Part shown: piece by piece, positions 35,512 through 47,551 of the stretch | How positions within the stretch are numbered: position 1 is the first letter of the stretch | How the letters are laid out: every line of letters begins with the position of its first letter | Assembly (NCBI RefSeq): GCF_900103975.1 | Contig: NZ_FNIR01000008.1 | Coordinates: forward strand, 186,001-250,000 | Length of the DNA stretch: 64,000 bases | Reading direction: 5' to 3' | Origin: Klenkia soli | Lineage (GTDB): Bacteria; Actinomycetota; Actinomycetes; Mycobacteriales; Geodermatophilaceae | Made by a program: the position numbers and the translations under genes | The notes under the pieces: generated by a model | What the model saw: only the letters and a program-made list of their open reading frames with translations | Database searches by the model: none | What the model was told of the DNA's origin: nothing

Positions 35512-37006
35512 GCCCACGCCCGGCGGTCGTGGGACGTCGAGGGTCCGCAACTACGGGGGAGGGGCCATCGCGAGCGCCCCGGGCAGCACCGTCACCGTCA
35601 CCGCGCGGCCCCGCCCGCGGTGGCGCAAGCGGCTCTGGCAGGTGCTCGTCGCGCTCTGCGTCGTGGCCGCGCTGGGGGCCGGTGCGTTCCTGCTCGCCAC
35701 CCACGAGGACGCCGACCCCGACTCGGTGGCCGCCGTCCCGTCCGACGCCGTCGCGGTCCCGGACGCCGTCCTGCCCGAGCTGTCCGACCCCGCCCCGGTG
35801 CTCGCCGCGCTGTCCACCGACGCCCCGGCACCGACCGCCGCCGGCCTGCAGGCGGTGCTGGCCCCGCTCCTGGCCGCCCCGGCGCTGGGCAGCGGTGCGT
35901 CCGCCGAGGTGGTCGACGTCGCGACCGGCGCCACCCTGCTGGACACCGACGCCGACGACCCGGGCACCCCGGCCTCGACCGCGAAGCTGCTCACCGGGCT
36001 GGCCGCGCTCACCACGCTCGGCCCCGGCGCCACCATCCCCACCAGCGTGGTGGCCGGTGCCGTCCCCGGCGAGGTGGTGCTGGTCGGCGGCGGCGACCCC
36101 ACGCTGTCCACGACCTCGCCCTCGTCGAGCTACCCGGGGGCGGCCACGGTCGCCGACCTCGCCGCCCAGGTCCAGGCCGCGCTGGGCGGCACCGCCGTGA
36201 CCTCCGTCGTGGTCGACAACTCGTTGTTCACCGGTCCGCTCACCGCCCCCGGCTGGGGCTCCGAGGACGCCCCCTCCACCTACGCCGCCCCGGTGACCGC
36301 CACCGCCGTCGACGGCGCCCGGGTGGACCCGGGGCAGAGCCAGCGCAGCGGGCAGCCCGGCACCGACGCCGGCACCGCCCTCGCCGCGGCCCTCGGTGCG
36401 CCCGGCGCGGCGGTCACGCTGGGCACGGCGCCGGCCGGCGCCGCCGTGCTGGGCACCGTCCGGTCCGCCCCGGTCGAGCGCCTGGTCGAGCAGGCCCTCA
36501 CCGCCTCGGACAACCTGCTCGCCGAGACCCTCGCCCGGCAGGTCGCCCTCGCCACCGGCGGCGAGGCCAGCTTCACCGGTGCGGCGGCCGCGGTCACCGC
36601 CGCGGTGGGCGCGGCCGGGTTCGACACCTCCGGCCTGACGCTGACCGACGGCAGCGGGCTGTCGGGCACCGACCGGGTGCCCGCGCGGCTGCTGGTCGAC
36701 GTCCTCGAGGCGGCGGCCGACGGCACGCTGCCGGTGGCCGGCGCCCTGCTCTCGGGGCTGCCGATCGCCGGGTACACCGGCACCCTGGCCGACCGCGGCG
36801 ACGCCGACCCCGCCACCGCGCCGGGCACAGTGCGGGCCAAGACCGGCACCCTGGCGACCACGAGCGCGCTGGCCGGCCTGGTGGTCACCGAGGACGGCCG
36901 GCTGCTGGCCTTCGCCCTCCTCGCCGACGGCACCCCGGGCAACGTGGTCGCCGCCGAGGCAGCACTCGACGCGGTCGCCGCCGCGATGGCCAGCTGCGGC
37001 TGCTGA
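35507..37006 (+). CDS. dacB: D-alanyl-D-alanine carboxypeptidase, PBP4 type
   Basis: An enzyme of about 499 residues of peptidase family S13 that trims or cuts cell-wall peptides outside the membrane. A single N-terminal membrane anchor ([21 protein letters not shown]) follows a basic segment. The catalytic motifs are STAKL (Ser157, Lys160), SDN (334-336) and KTG (445-447), with the large S13 insert between the first two. The start is unsure: GTG 35507 is the only normal start downstream of the ppa promoter; a GGGGGAGGGG site before an ATC codon at 35564 hints at a rarer start that would still include the anchor. Confidence 0.88.
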   Translation: MWPTPGGRGTSRVRNYGGGAIASAPGSTVTVTARPRPRWRKRLWQVLVALCVVAALGAGAFLLATHEDADPDSVAAVPSDAVAVPDAVLPELSDPAPVLAALSTDAPAPTAAGLQAVLAPLLAAPALGSGASAEVVDVATGATLLDTDADDPGTPASTAKLLTGLAALTTLGPGATIPTSVVAGAVPGEVVLVGGGDPTLSTTSPSSSYPGAATVADLAAQVQAALGGTAVTSVVVDNSLFTGPLTAPGWGSEDAPSTYAAPVTATAVDGARVDPGQSQRSGQPGTDAGTALAAALGAPGAAVTLGTAPAGAAVLGTVRSAPVERLVEQALTASDNLLAETLARQVALATGGEASFTGAAAAVTAAVGAAGFDTSGLTLTDGSGLSGTDRVPARLLVDVLEAAADGTLPVAGALLSGLPIAGYTGTLADRGDADPATAPGTVRAKTGTLATTSALAGLVVTEDGRLLAFALLADGTPGNVVAAEAALDAVAAAMASCGC

Positions 37007-37013
37007 GCACATC

Positions 37014-37030
37014 GCGATCCTCCGGATCGC
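37014..37030 (+). terminator. Short hairpin after the carboxypeptidase gene
   Basis: GCGATCC-TCC-GGATCGC, a perfect 7-bp stem seven bases after the stop codon. It is short for a strong terminator. Confidence 0.5.
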
Positions 37031-37134
37031 ACCGCGGCCACGAGCCGTCCCCGGTGTGCGGCGAGCGCGTCCGTCGATCGGTCGCGGGACCCTCCGGGCC
37101 CCACTCCTCACGACCCTGCACCGCCGGGCGCGTC

Positions 37135-37140
37135 TACCGT
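37135..37140 (+). promoter_or_regulatory. -10 element of the DUF2342-tilS-hpt operon
   Basis: TACCGT, seven bases before the ATG at 37148, at the end of a 141-base gap that otherwise holds only the short hairpin. Confidence 0.6.
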
Positions 37141-37147
37141 CATCCGC

Positions 37148-38221
37148 ATGGCTAGCTCGCTGGTGGACTGGGACCTCGCCGGACGCACGGCCCGCCGGCT
37201 GAGCGGCTCCGGTCCCGAGACCACGCGCGAGGAGGCCGCCGCCGTGGTCCGCGAGCTGCAGGAGTGCGCGGCCACCGCCGTCGCGCACGTCGAGCAGCTC
37301 ACCGGTCTCACCCCGGCCGCGGGGGCGCCCTCGCCGGTCACCGCCGTCGTCGACCGGCCCGGCTGGGTCGACGCCAACGCCGCAGGCATGGCCGCACTGC
37401 TCGACCCGCTCACCGACGCCCTCGAGGAGCGGACCGGCAAGTCCCCCGGCGCCCTGGCCCGCGCGATCGGCGGTAGGGCCACCGGCATCCAGGCCGGGGC
37501 CGTGCTCTCGTTCGTCTCCTCGAAGGTGCTCGGCCAGTACGAGGTGTTCGGCACCGGCGGCCGGCTGCTGCTGGTCGCCCCGAACATCGTCGACGCCGAG
37601 CGCCGGCTGGGCGTCGACCCGCACGACTTCCGGCTGTGGGTGTGCCTGCACGAGGTCACCCACCAGCTGCAGTTCACCGCCTTCCCCTGGCTGCGCACCT
37701 ACCTCGAGGCGCAGGTCCAGGAGTTCGTGCAGGCCAGCGACCTGGACCCCGCCGTGCTGCGCGAGCGGCTGCGGGAGGTCGTGGCAAGCCTGTCCGACGC
37801 GGTGCGGGGGAAGCCGGTGGACGGCGACGCCCCCGGCGGGCTGATGGCGCTGGTCGCCGACCCCGCCCAGCAGGCCGTGCTGGACCGCGTGACGGCGGTG
37901 ATGAGCCTGGTCGAGGGGCACGCCGAGTTCGTCATGGACGGCGTCGGCCCCGACGTGGTGCCCAGCGTCCGCATCCTGCGCAAGCGGTTCGGCCAGCGGC
38001 GCAAGGGCGTCGGCCCGCTCGACCGCGTGCTGCGCCGGCTGCTGGGCCTGGAGCAGAAGATGCAGCAGTACGCCGACGGCCGGCACTTCGTGGCCGGCGT
38101 CGTCGGGCTGGTCGGCATGGAGGCGTTCAACACCGTGTGGACGTCGCCGGGCACCCTGCCGCGCAAGGAGGAGCTCACCGACCCGCAGCGCTGGGTCGAC
38201 CGCGTCCTCACCCCCTACTGA
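37148..38221 (+). CDS. Zinc-dependent metalloprotease family protein (DUF2342)
   Basis: A 357-residue protein of the actinobacterial DUF2342 family, which has been described as a putative hydrolase, in some members linked to coenzyme F420 genes. The zinc motif HEVTH is at residues 168-172 in [19 protein letters not shown], with a downstream acidic [15 protein letters not shown] that can supply the third ligand. [13 protein letters not shown] and the end [22 protein letters not shown] are also typical. The substrate is unknown. It precedes tilS by three bases, the order seen in mycobacteria (Rv3626c-tilS-hpt). Confidence 0.9.
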   Translation: MASSLVDWDLAGRTARRLSGSGPETTREEAAAVVRELQECAATAVAHVEQLTGLTPAAGAPSPVTAVVDRPGWVDANAAGMAALLDPLTDALEERTGKSPGALARAIGGRATGIQAGAVLSFVSSKVLGQYEVFGTGGRLLLVAPNIVDAERRLGVDPHDFRLWVCLHEVTHQLQFTAFPWLRTYLEAQVQEFVQASDLDPAVLRERLREVVASLSDAVRGKPVDGDAPGGLMALVADPAQQAVLDRVTAVMSLVEGHAEFVMDGVGPDVVPSVRILRKRFGQRRKGVGPLDRVLRRLLGLEQKMQQYADGRHFVAGVVGLVGMEAFNTVWTSPGTLPRKEELTDPQRWVDRVLTPY

Positions 38222-38224
38222 GCC

Positions 38225-39190
38225 GTGGGCCCGCACCCCGCGGTCGCCGCGGTGCGCGCCGCCGTCCGCCCGGGGCTCACCGGGCCGGTGCTGGTGGCCT
38301 GCAGCGGGGGAGCCGACTCCCTCGCGCTGGCCGCCGCGATCGCCTTCGAGGCGCCCCGGGCCGGGGTGCCCGCGGGCGCGGTCACGGTGGACCACGGCCT
38401 GCAGGCCGGCTCGGCCGACCGGGCCGCCGCGACGGCGGACCTGCTGCGCGGCCTCGGGCTCGCCCCGGTCGTGGTCGCGACGGTCCGGGTGGGGACGGCG
38501 GGCGGACCGGAGGCGGCTGCCCGGGACGCCCGGTACGCCGCGCTGACCGCCGCCGCGCAGGAGCACGGGGCCCGGGTCGCGCTGGGCCACACCCGCGACG
38601 ACCAGGCCGAGACCGTGCTGCTGGGCCTGGGCCGGGGGAGCGGCCCCCGGTCGCTGGCCGGCATGCCCGCCCGGCGCGGGCCGCTGTGGCGCCCGCTGCT
38701 GGGTCTCGACCGGGCCACCACCCGCGCGGCCTGCACCGCGCAGGGGCTGCCGGTCTGGGACGACCCGCACAACACCGACCCGGCCTTCACCCGGGTCCGG
38801 CTGCGCACCGAGGTGCTCCCGCTGCTCGAGGAGGTGCTCGGCGGAGGGGTGGCGGCAGCCCTGGCCCGCACAGCCGCCATGGCCCGCGAGGACGCCGACG
38901 CCCTCGACGCCCTGGCCCGGGTGCCGGACCCGACCGACTGCTCGGCGCTGGCCGCGCTGCCTGCGGCGATCCGGCGCCGGGCGGTCCGGAACTGGCTGCT
39001 CGGGAGCGGGGTGCGCGATCTGGCGGCCGTCCACCTGCAGGCCGTCGACGCGCTGGTGGTCGCCTGGCGCGGGCAGGGTCGGGTCGACCTCCCCGGCGGT
39101 GCGGGCGTCGTCCGGGCGTCTGGCAGGCTTGCGCTGCAAGGCCCCCCTCCACCCCTCAGCACTCCCCGCAGCGAGGAGCCCCACCCGTGA
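38225..39190 (+). CDS. tilS: tRNA(Ile)-lysidine synthetase
   Basis: A 321-residue ATP-dependent enzyme that modifies the CAT anticodon of tRNA-Ile2 to read ATA. The PP-loop SGGADS is at residues 27-32, followed by [35 protein letters not shown] and [22 protein letters not shown], all diagnostic. The length fits the short actinobacterial form. The GTG start lies three bases after the metalloprotease stop and the stop overlaps hpt by four bases. Confidence 0.95.
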   Translation: MGPHPAVAAVRAAVRPGLTGPVLVACSGGADSLALAAAIAFEAPRAGVPAGAVTVDHGLQAGSADRAAATADLLRGLGLAPVVVATVRVGTAGGPEAAARDARYAALTAAAQEHGARVALGHTRDDQAETVLLGLGRGSGPRSLAGMPARRGPLWRPLLGLDRATTRAACTAQGLPVWDDPHNTDPAFTRVRLRTEVLPLLEEVLGGGVAAALARTAAMAREDADALDALARVPDPTDCSALAALPAAIRRRAVRNWLLGSGVRDLAAVHLQAVDALVVAWRGQGRVDLPGGAGVVRASGRLALQGPPPPLSTPRSEEPHP

Positions 39191-39768
39191 GCGACACACC
39201 CAGCGGCCCCCTGGGTCCCGACCACGGCTACGGCCCGGACATCGACCACGTGCTGCTGTCCGAGGCCCAGATCGCCGAGAAGATCCGCGAGCTGGCCGAC
39301 CGCATCGCCGTCGACTACGCCGGCCGCGAGGTGCTGCTGGTCGGCGTCCTCAAGGGCGCCGTGCTGTTCATGAGCGACTTCGCCCGGGCGCTGCAGCTGC
39401 CCACCCAGATGGAGTTCATGGCCGTCTCCTCCTACGGGTCGGCCACCAGCTCCTCGGGCATCGTCCGCATCCTCAAGGACCTCGACCGCGACATCACCGA
39501 CAAGCACGTGCTGGTGCTCGAGGACATCATCGACTCCGGGCTGACGCTGTCCTGGCTGCTGAAGAACCTGGGCTCGCGCGGCCCGGCCTCCCTCGAGGTG
39601 TGCGCGCTGCTGCGCAAGCCCGACGCGGTGAAGGTCGACGTCCCGGTGCAGTACGTCGGTTTCGAGATCCCCAACGAGTTCGTCGTCGGCTACGGCCTGG
39701 ACTACGCCGAGCGCTACCGCGACCTGCCCTACATCGCCACGCTCAAGCCCGAGGTGTACTCCTCCTGA
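39187..39768 (+). CDS. hpt: Hypoxanthine phosphoribosyltransferase
   Basis: A 193-residue purine salvage enzyme converting hypoxanthine or guanine and PRPP to IMP or GMP. The PRPP motif is [13 protein letters not shown] (about 108-120). [37 protein letters not shown] (flexible loop) and [20 protein letters not shown] match the family. It follows tilS with a four-base overlap and precedes ftsH, the common tilS-hpt-ftsH order. Confidence 0.96.
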   Translation: MSDTPSGPLGPDHGYGPDIDHVLLSEAQIAEKIRELADRIAVDYAGREVLLVGVLKGAVLFMSDFARALQLPTQMEFMAVSSYGSATSSSGIVRILKDLDRDITDKHVLVLEDIIDSGLTLSWLLKNLGSRGPASLEVCALLRKPDAVKVDVPVQYVGFEIPNEFVVGYGLDYAERYRDLPYIATLKPEVYSS

Positions 39769-39778
39769 GGAGTTGATC

Positions 39779-39822
39779 CACAGCGTCTGAGCAGCCGGCG
39801 CACAGCGTCTCCGGTGTACCGT
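39779..39822 (+). promoter_or_regulatory. Probable ftsH promoter region with direct repeat
   Basis: CACAGCGTCT occurs twice, at 39779-39788 and 39801-39810, 22 bp apart (two helical turns). TGTACCGT with -10 TACCGT at 39817-39822 follows. The leader to the ftsH ATG would be about 110 bases and shows no ribosome site near the start. The repeat may bind an activator. Confidence 0.45.
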
Positions 39823-39940
39823 CGGCCGGACGACGTCGCCCCTCGCGACGCAGGAGACCTCGGGTCGCGCGGCGTCCCCCGGACGAGCAGGAGGGTCGAC
39901 GGGCATCCCGGGGTTCCCCCCGGCCGCCCGGCATCGGTGT

Positions 39941-41949
<2,009 letters not shown>

Positions 41950-41953
<4 letters not shown>

Positions 41954-42564
41954 TCGACCACTCCGTCGACCCGCGGCCGGTGCCGCACGCCGAGGACGGC
42001 GTCGACCACGCCCGGGCCGAGGCAGCGGTGCGCGAACTGCTCATCGCGGTGGGAGAGGACCCCGACCGACCCGGGCTGCGGGAGACCCCGGCCCGGGTCG
42101 CCCGGGCCTACGCCGAGACCTTCGCCGGGCTCCGCCAGGACCCGGTGCAGGTCCTGTCCACGGTGTTCGACGAGGACCACGACGAGCTGGTGCTGGTCCG
42201 CGACATCGCGCTGTACTCGACCTGCGAGCACCACCTGGTGCCCTTCCACGGGGTCGCGCACATCGGCTACATCCCCGGCGCCGACGGCCGGGTGACCGGG
42301 CTGTCGAAGCTGGCCCGGCTGGTCGAGGTCTTCGCCCGCCGCCCGCAGGTGCAGGAGCGCATGACCAAGCAGATCGCCGACGCGATGATGACCGGCCTGC
42401 AGCCGCGCGGGGTGATCGTCGTGGTCGAGGCCGAGCACCTGTGCATGGCCATGCGGGGGGTGCGCAAGCCCGGCACCCGCACGCTCACCTCGGCGGTGCG
42501 CGGCATCTTCAAGGAGAGCCAGGCCACCCGCAGCGAGGCGATGAGCCTGGTCCTGGGCAGATGA
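41950..42564 (+). CDS. folE: GTP cyclohydrolase I
   Basis: A 204-residue enzyme making dihydroneopterin triphosphate from GTP, the first step of folate synthesis. [25 protein letters not shown], the zinc motif [34 protein letters not shown] and [26 protein letters not shown] (shown in part) are diagnostic. The GTG start is fixed by the overlap with ftsH. It heads the folE-folP-folB-folK-DUF3180 operon, each gene overlapping the next. Confidence 0.96.
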
Positions 42565-43400
42565 CCGAGGGGCGCTGCCGGGTCATGGGCGTCCTGAACG
42601 TCACCCCCGACTCGTTCTCCGACGGCGGGACCTTCGCCCAGGCCGGCCCGGCGATCGAGCACGGGCTGGCGATGCACGCCGCGGGCGTCGACTGGGTCGA
42701 CGTCGGCGGGGAGTCCACCCGCCCCGGCGCCCACCGCGTCGACGCCGCCGAGGAGTGCGCCCGGGTGCTGCCGGTCGTCGCGGAGCTGGCCGCCGCCGGG
42801 GTCGCGGTGTCCATCGACACCACCCGGGCCGACGTCGCGGCCGCCGCGCTGGACGCCGGTGCGCGGCTGGTCAACGACATCAGCGGGGGGCTGGCCGACG
42901 CCGGCATGGCCCCGCTGGTCGCCGAGCGCGGCGTCCCGTGGGTGCTCATGCACTGGCGCGGGCACAGCCGCGAGATGTACGCCGCCGCCCGCTACGGCGA
43001 CGTCGTCACCGAGGTCTGCGCCGAGCTCACCGCCCGGGTCGAGGACGTCGTGGCCGCCGGGGTCGACCCCGCCCAGCTGGTCCTGGACCCCGGCCTGGGG
43101 TTCGCCAAGAACGCCGAGCACAACTGGGCGCTGCTGGCGGGGCTGGACCGCCTGGTCGGGATCGGGCTGCCGCTGCTGGTCGGCGCCTCGCGCAAGAGCT
43201 TCCTGGGTCGGCTGCTGGCCGACCCCGACGGCACGCCGCGACCGGCCGAGCAGCGGGACGCCGCCACCCTGGCCACCACCGTGCTGGCCGCCGAGGCCGG
43301 TGCCTGGGGGGTGCGGGTGCACGACGCGGGACCCTCGGTCGACGCCGTCCGTACCGTGGCCGCCGTCCGCGATGCCCGAGCCAGGAGGAACCGTGCCTGA
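42561..43400 (+). CDS. folP: Dihydropteroate synthase
   Basis: A 279-residue enzyme that joins p-aminobenzoate to the pterin, the sulfonamide target. Both family signatures are intact: [15 protein letters not shown] with [13 protein letters not shown], and [14 protein letters not shown] with [12 protein letters not shown], ending in VRVHDAG. This contrasts with the altered homologue at 31856. The ATG overlaps the folE stop by four bases. The p-aminobenzoate substrate is supplied by pabBC at 3.9-5.7 kb. Confidence 0.96.
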   Translation: MTEGRCRVMGVLNVTPDSFSDGGTFAQAGPAIEHGLAMHAAGVDWVDVGGESTRPGAHRVDAAEECARVLPVVAELAAAGVAVSIDTTRADVAAAALDAGARLVNDISGGLADAGMAPLVAERGVPWVLMHWRGHSREMYAAARYGDVVTEVCAELTARVEDVVAAGVDPAQLVLDPGLGFAKNAEHNWALLAGLDRLVGIGLPLLVGASRKSFLGRLLADPDGTPRPAEQRDAATLATTVLAAEAGAWGVRVHDAGPSVDAVRTVAAVRDARARRNRA

Positions 43401-43752
43401 CCAGATCGCCGTCCGCGGCCTGACCGCCCACGCCCACCACGGCGTGTACGCCGTCGAGCGGGAGCAGGGCCAGACCTTCTCCGTCGACGCCGTCCTGGAC
43501 GTCGACACCGCACCCGCCGCCGCCGGCGACGACCTGGCGCTGACGGTGAACTACGCCGAGCTGGCCCAGCAGCTGCACGCGGTGCTCACGGGCGAGCCGG
43601 TCGACCTGATCGAGACCCTCGCCCAGCGGCTGGCCGACGTGTGCCTGGCGAACCCGCTGGTCGACGCCGTGCAGATCACCGTGCACAAGCCCGAGGCCGA
43701 CCTCGGCGTGCCCGCGGACGACGTCACCGTCACGATCAGCCGCCGCCGATGA
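43393..43752 (+). CDS. folB: Dihydroneopterin aldolase
   Basis: A 119-residue enzyme that cleaves dihydroneopterin to 6-hydroxymethyl-dihydropterin. Typical are VRGLTAHAHHGVYAVEREQGQTFSVDAVL, LALTVNYAELAQQL, LIETLAQRLADVCL and VTVHKPEADLGVPADDVTVTI (shown in part). The GTG start has a GGAGGA site five bases upstream and lies eight bases inside folP. The stop overlaps folK by four bases. Confidence 0.95.
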   Translation: MPDQIAVRGLTAHAHHGVYAVEREQGQTFSVDAVLDVDTAPAAAGDDLALTVNYAELAQQLHAVLTGEPVDLIETLAQRLADVCLANPLVDAVQITVHKPEADLGVPADDVTVTISRRR

Positions 43753-44252
43753 CCCGCGCCGTCCTGTCCCTGGGGGCGAACCTGGGCGACCGGGCGGGCA
43801 CGCTGCGCACCGCCCTGCAGACCCTCGCCGGACAGGGCCTGGTGGCCCGGTCGGTGCTCTACGAGACCCCGCCGTGGGGTCCGGTCGAGCAGCCGCCCTT
43901 CCTCAACGCGGTCGCCGTCGTCCGGGGTGACCGGGACGCCGCCGGGTGGCTGGCCCTGGCGCACGAGCTGGAGCAGGTGGCCGGCCGCACCCGCGAGGTC
44001 CGGTGGGGTGCCCGCACCCTGGACGTCGACGTGGTCACCGTGACCGGCGACGACGGCGTCCCGGTGCTCTCCGACGACCCGGCGCTGACGCTCCCACACC
44101 CCCGGGCGCACGAGCGGGCCTTCGTCCTGGTGCCGTGGCTGGCGCTGGACCCGGCGGCCGAGCTGCCCGGCCACGGCCGCGCACGCGACCTCCTCGCCGA
44201 CCTGCCGGTCGAGGACGTCGAGGGCGTCGTGCGCTGGGAGCAGCTGGCATGA
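43749..44252 (+). CDS. folK: 2-amino-4-hydroxy-6-hydroxymethyldihydropteridine pyrophosphokinase
   Basis: A 167-residue enzyme that pyrophosphorylates hydroxymethyl-dihydropterin for FolP. Signatures are LSLGANLGDRAGTLR, YETPPWGPVEQPPFLNAV, and the catalytic stretch RWGARTLDVDVV with PHPRAHERAFVLVPW. Length is normal. It overlaps both neighbours by four bases, which supports tight co-translation of the folate pathway. Confidence 0.95.
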   Translation: MTRAVLSLGANLGDRAGTLRTALQTLAGQGLVARSVLYETPPWGPVEQPPFLNAVAVVRGDRDAAGWLALAHELEQVAGRTREVRWGARTLDVDVVTVTGDDGVPVLSDDPALTLPHPRAHERAFVLVPWLALDPAAELPGHGRARDLLADLPVEDVEGVVRWEQLA

Positions 44253-44746
44253 GGCCGGTCTCCCGCCGGGACCTCGCCGTGGTCGCCGTGGGTCTGGCCG
44301 TGCTCGGTTGGGTCGTCGTCCGCGCCCTGTACGGCGACCTGCCGTCCCTGCACTGGTGGCAGCCGGTGCCGCTGGCGCTGCTGGCCGTCGCCGAGGGCCT
44401 GGGCGCGCGCTCGCTGCTGGCCCGGCTCACCGACGACCGCGAGCGCCGCCGGGCCGCCCGCACGGGCGAGTCGGCCGCGCTGGTGCCCGGGCAGCGGTCG
44501 CTCGACCCGGTGGAGCCCATGCTGGTCGCCCGGTTGGCCGTGCTCGCCCAGGCCAGCGCCTGGGCAGGGGCCGGGTTCGCCGGGCTGTGGGCGGGCGCCC
44601 TGGTCTTCACCCTCACCCAGGTCGGCCGGCTGTCCGCGGCGTCCGGGGACGCCGTCGCCGCCGGGATCGGGGTGGTCTGCTCATCGGCCCTGGTGGCCGG
44701 CGCGCTGCTGCTCGAGCGCGCCTGCCGGGTGCCCCCCGAGGACTGA
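44249..44746 (+). CDS. DUF3180 membrane protein
   Basis: A 165-residue protein with four hydrophobic segments (LAVVAVGLAVLGWVVV, VPLALLAVAEGLGA, ASAWAGAGFAGLWAGALVF, AAGIGVVCSSALVAGALLL) and the motif DPVEPMLVARLAVLAQASAW between the second and third. It is the regular follower of folK in actinobacteria (Rv3605c type). Its function is unknown; its constant place after folK hints at a link to folate synthesis or transport, but nothing in the sequence proves this. Convergent with the ABC ATPase gene. Confidence 0.88.
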   Translation: MRPVSRRDLAVVAVGLAVLGWVVVRALYGDLPSLHWWQPVPLALLAVAEGLGARSLLARLTDDRERRRAARTGESAALVPGQRSLDPVEPMLVARLAVLAQASAWAGAGFAGLWAGALVFTLTQVGRLSAASGDAVAAGIGVVCSSALVAGALLLERACRVPPED

Positions 44747-44752
44747 GCCGGG

Positions 44753-45952
44753 TCAGCCCAGGGCCGAGCCGGCGGTCTCGGGGACCGCGCCGTCGACCGA
44801 GCGGCGCAGCGCGGCGTGCAGGGACTCCGGGGTGAGGACGCCGAGGAACCGGTCGCCGTCGAGCACCGCCACCCAGCCGGCCTCCATGCGCAACATGATC
44901 GCGAAGGCGTTCTTCAGCGTGGAGTCCACCGGCACCCAGGCGTCCATGCGCCGGCTGACCTCGCGCACCGTGCCCGACCCCTGCGCCCGGTCCAGCGACA
45001 GCCAGCCGTGCAGGGACTCCTGGTCGTCCAGGACCACCGCCCACCGCGCGCCGGTGCGGTCCAGGACCGCCCGGGCGTCGGCCAGCCCGTCGGCGACGTG
45101 GACGACCGGCGGCCGCTCGAGGTCCTCGACCTCGATGCCGGTGACGGCCAGCCGCTTGAGCGCCCGGTCGGACCCGACGAAGTCGGCCACGAAGGGGCTG
45201 GCCGGGCGGCCGAGCAGCTCGGCGGGGGTGGCGTACTGCTCGACCTTGCCGCCCTCGCTCATCACCGCGATCCGGTCGCCGAGGCGCACGGCCTCCTCGA
45301 TGTCGTGGGTGACGAACACGATGGTCTTGCGCACGGTCTCCTGCAGGCGCAGGAACTCCGACTGCAGCCGCTCGCGCACGACCGGGTCGACGGCGGAGAA
45401 CGGCTCGTCCATGAGCAGCACCGAGGGGTCGGCGGCCAGGGCCCGGGCCACGCCGGCGCGCTGGCGCTGGCCGCCGGAGAGCTGGTGCGGGTAGCGGTCG
45501 CCGAAGGTGGCGGGGTCCAGGCCGACCGTGCTGAGCAGCTCCTCGACCCGGTCCCGCGTGCGCTTCTTGTCCCAGCCCAGCAGCTTCGGGACGGTCGCGA
45601 CGTTGGTGCGGATGGACTGGTGCGGGAAGAGCCCGACGTTCTGGATGACGTAGCCGATCCGCCGCCGCAGCTGCGTCGGGTCGACCTCGGTGACGTCCTC
45701 GCCGCCGACCAGGATGCGCCCGGTGCTCGGCTCGATGATCCGGTTGATCATCTTCATCGTGGTCGTCTTGCCGCAGCCCGACGGGCCGACCAGCACGGTC
45801 AGCTCGCCCGGGGCGAAGGTGAGGTCGAGGGCCTGCACGCCGACCGAGCCGTCGGGGTAGACCTTGCTGACCCCCTCCAGCCGGATCTCCTCGGCACCCC
45901 CCTGACCGGCGTCAGCGGTGGTGGTCCCGGCAGAGGTGGCAGTAGCGTCCAC
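44753..45952 (-). CDS. Osmoprotectant (glycine betaine/choline-type) ABC transporter ATPase with CBS domains
   Basis: A 399-residue ATPase of the ProV/OpuCA class. Walker A is GPSGCGKTTT (about 56-65), the Q loop VIQNVGLFPHQSIRTNV, the signature QLSGGQRQRAGVARAL, Walker B VLLMDEPFSAVDP and the H loop FVTHDIEEA. Two CBS units follow (about 270-390), the part that senses ionic strength or nucleotides in OpuA/OpuC systems. It is divergent from the permease genes with a 26-base gap. The GTG start has an AGGAAGG site nine bases upstream. The DPTQLRRRIGYV segment is typical of the QAT family. Confidence 0.92.
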   Translation of the reverse strand: MDATATSAGTTTADAGQGGAEEIRLEGVSKVYPDGSVGVQALDLTFAPGELTVLVGPSGCGKTTTMKMINRIIEPSTGRILVGGEDVTEVDPTQLRRRIGYVIQNVGLFPHQSIRTNVATVPKLLGWDKKRTRDRVEELLSTVGLDPATFGDRYPHQLSGGQRQRAGVARALAADPSVLLMDEPFSAVDPVVRERLQSEFLRLQETVRKTIVFVTHDIEEAVRLGDRIAVMSEGGKVEQYATPAELLGRPASPFVADFVGSDRALKRLAVTGIEVEDLERPPVVHVADGLADARAVLDRTGARWAVVLDDQESLHGWLSLDRAQGSGTVREVSRRMDAWVPVDSTLKNAFAIMLRMEAGWVAVLDGDRFLGVLTPESLHAALRRSVDGAVPETAGSALG

Positions 45953-45978
45953 GCGGTGGCCTTCCTGGTGAGCGCTCG

Positions 45979-46731
45979 ATGAGCGCGGCGAGCGGTACGG
46001 CGGTGCTCGCGGTGGACGCGGCGCCGAACCCCTGGTTCAGCACCTCGTGGGTGGTCGACAACTGGGGCACCATCATGCCGTTGTTGGTCCAGCACGTCAG
46101 GTTGACCGTCGTCTCGGTGCTCATCGGGGCGGTCATCGCGTTTCCGCTGGCCCTCCTCGCGCGGCGCAGCAGGTTCCTCACCGGGCCGGTGCTGGGGCTC
46201 TCGACGCTGGTCTACACGATCCCGTCGCTGGCCATGTTCGCCTTCCTCGCCCCGTTCACCGGGCTGTCCGAGACCACCGTGGCCGTGGGCCTGGTGCTGT
46301 ACTCGCTGGTGATCCTGGTGCGCAACTTCCTGGCCGGGCTGCAGGCCGTGCCCGCCGACGCCGTCGAGGCCGCGCGGGGCATGGGCTACGGCCCCGGGCG
46401 GCTGCTGGCGAAGGTCGAGATCCCGCTGGCGCTGCCCTCGATCATGGCCGGGTTGCGCATCGCCACCGTCTCCACCGTGGCGCTGGTGACCGTCGGCGTC
46501 GTGGTCGGCCAGGGCGGGCTGGGCCAGATCATCATCGTCAACGGGTTCAGCGCGAACTACTACCGGCCACCGATCGTCTTCGGCACCCTGGCCTGCGTGG
46601 TGCTGGCCCTGGTCGCCGACCAGCTGCTGGCCCTGCTGGAACGGGTGCTCACCCCCTGGACCCGGACGCCCACCTCGCCCGCCCGCACGAGCGGCCTGCG
46701 CTCCGCCGAGCCCGTGGAGGTGGCGGCATGA
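45979..46731 (+). CDS. Osmoprotectant ABC transporter permease 1
   Basis: A 250-residue inner-membrane permease of the ProW/OpuCB type, with about six membrane helices. The ATPase-contact loop is LQAVPADAVEAARGMGYGPGRLLAKVEIPLALP, containing the EAA-like motif EAARGMG. STLVYTIPSLAMFAFLAPFTG and VGQGGLGQIIIVNG are also typical. It overlaps the second permease by four bases. Together with the divergent ATPase and the downstream binding proteins it makes one uptake system. Confidence 0.92.
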   Translation: MSAASGTAVLAVDAAPNPWFSTSWVVDNWGTIMPLLVQHVRLTVVSVLIGAVIAFPLALLARRSRFLTGPVLGLSTLVYTIPSLAMFAFLAPFTGLSETTVAVGLVLYSLVILVRNFLAGLQAVPADAVEAARGMGYGPGRLLAKVEIPLALPSIMAGLRIATVSTVALVTVGVVVGQGGLGQIIIVNGFSANYYRPPIVFGTLACVVLALVADQLLALLERVLTPWTRTPTSPARTSGLRSAEPVEVAA

Positions 46732-47492
46732 GCGTCGTCGGGGACGCCGTCCTCTACCTCAACGACCCGCTGAACTGGACCCGCCCGCGCGGGATCCTGG
46801 ACCTCGCCGGGCAGCACCTGCAGATCGCCGGGCTCTCGCTGGGCATCGCGCTGGTGATCGCCGTCCCGGTCGCCGTGGTGCTCGGGCACACCGGCCGCGG
46901 CGGGGCGATCACCGTCGGCCTGGCCAACGTCTCGCGCGCCGTCCCCACGCTGGCGATCCTGACGATCTTCGCGGTGACCCCGATCGGGTTCACCATCTGG
47001 GCGCCGGTCATCGCGCTCACCGTGTTCGCGATCCCGCCGGTCCTGGCCAACACCTACGTCGGTTTCCGCGAGGTCGACCGGGACGTCGTGGAGTCCGCGC
47101 GGGCGATGGGCATGAGCGAGCGCCAGGTCGTCCTCCGGGCCGAGCTCCCGCTCGCCGTCCCGCTGATGATGACCGGCATCCGCACGGCGGCCGTCCAGGT
47201 CGTGGCCACCGCGACGCTGGCCGCGCTGCTGGGCGGCGGCACGCTGGGCTCGGTGATCCGCACCGGCTTCGCCCGCCAGGACAACGGCGTGGTCATGGCC
47301 GGTGCCCTGCTGGTCGCCCTGCTGGCACTGCTCACCGAGGTGCTGCTGGCCGTCGTCAGCTGGGCGGTGACCCCCGGGCAGAAGCAGGTGCCGTTCACCC
47401 GTGGCCGCAGCCGCCGGCCGGTCGACGAGCCGGTCGACCTGCCCGCGGCCGACGGCCGGGAGGACCTGGTCGGGGCCGGCGCCCGCACCTAG
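46728..47492 (+). CDS. Osmoprotectant ABC transporter permease 2
   Basis: A 254-residue second permease with six hydrophobic segments. The coupling loop is VGFREVDRDVVESARAMGMSERQVVLRAELPLAVP. NVSRAVPTLAILTIFAVTP and LLGGGTLGSVIRTGFARQDNGVV match OpuCD-type subunits. The C-terminal 35 residues are charged and cytoplasmic. Its ATG overlaps the first permease stop; 124 bases then separate it from the first binding-protein gene. Confidence 0.92.
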   Translation: MSVVGDAVLYLNDPLNWTRPRGILDLAGQHLQIAGLSLGIALVIAVPVAVVLGHTGRGGAITVGLANVSRAVPTLAILTIFAVTPIGFTIWAPVIALTVFAIPPVLANTYVGFREVDRDVVESARAMGMSERQVVLRAELPLAVPLMMTGIRTAAVQVVATATLAALLGGGTLGSVIRTGFARQDNGVVMAGALLVALLALLTEVLLAVVSWAVTPGQKQVPFTRGRSRRPVDEPVDLPAADGREDLVGAGART

Positions 47493-47551
47493 GTCACAGG
47501 ACGGCAACGGTCGTTTGCGCAGGCCCGGCGTGCCGGGTTGAGTTGTGCACC

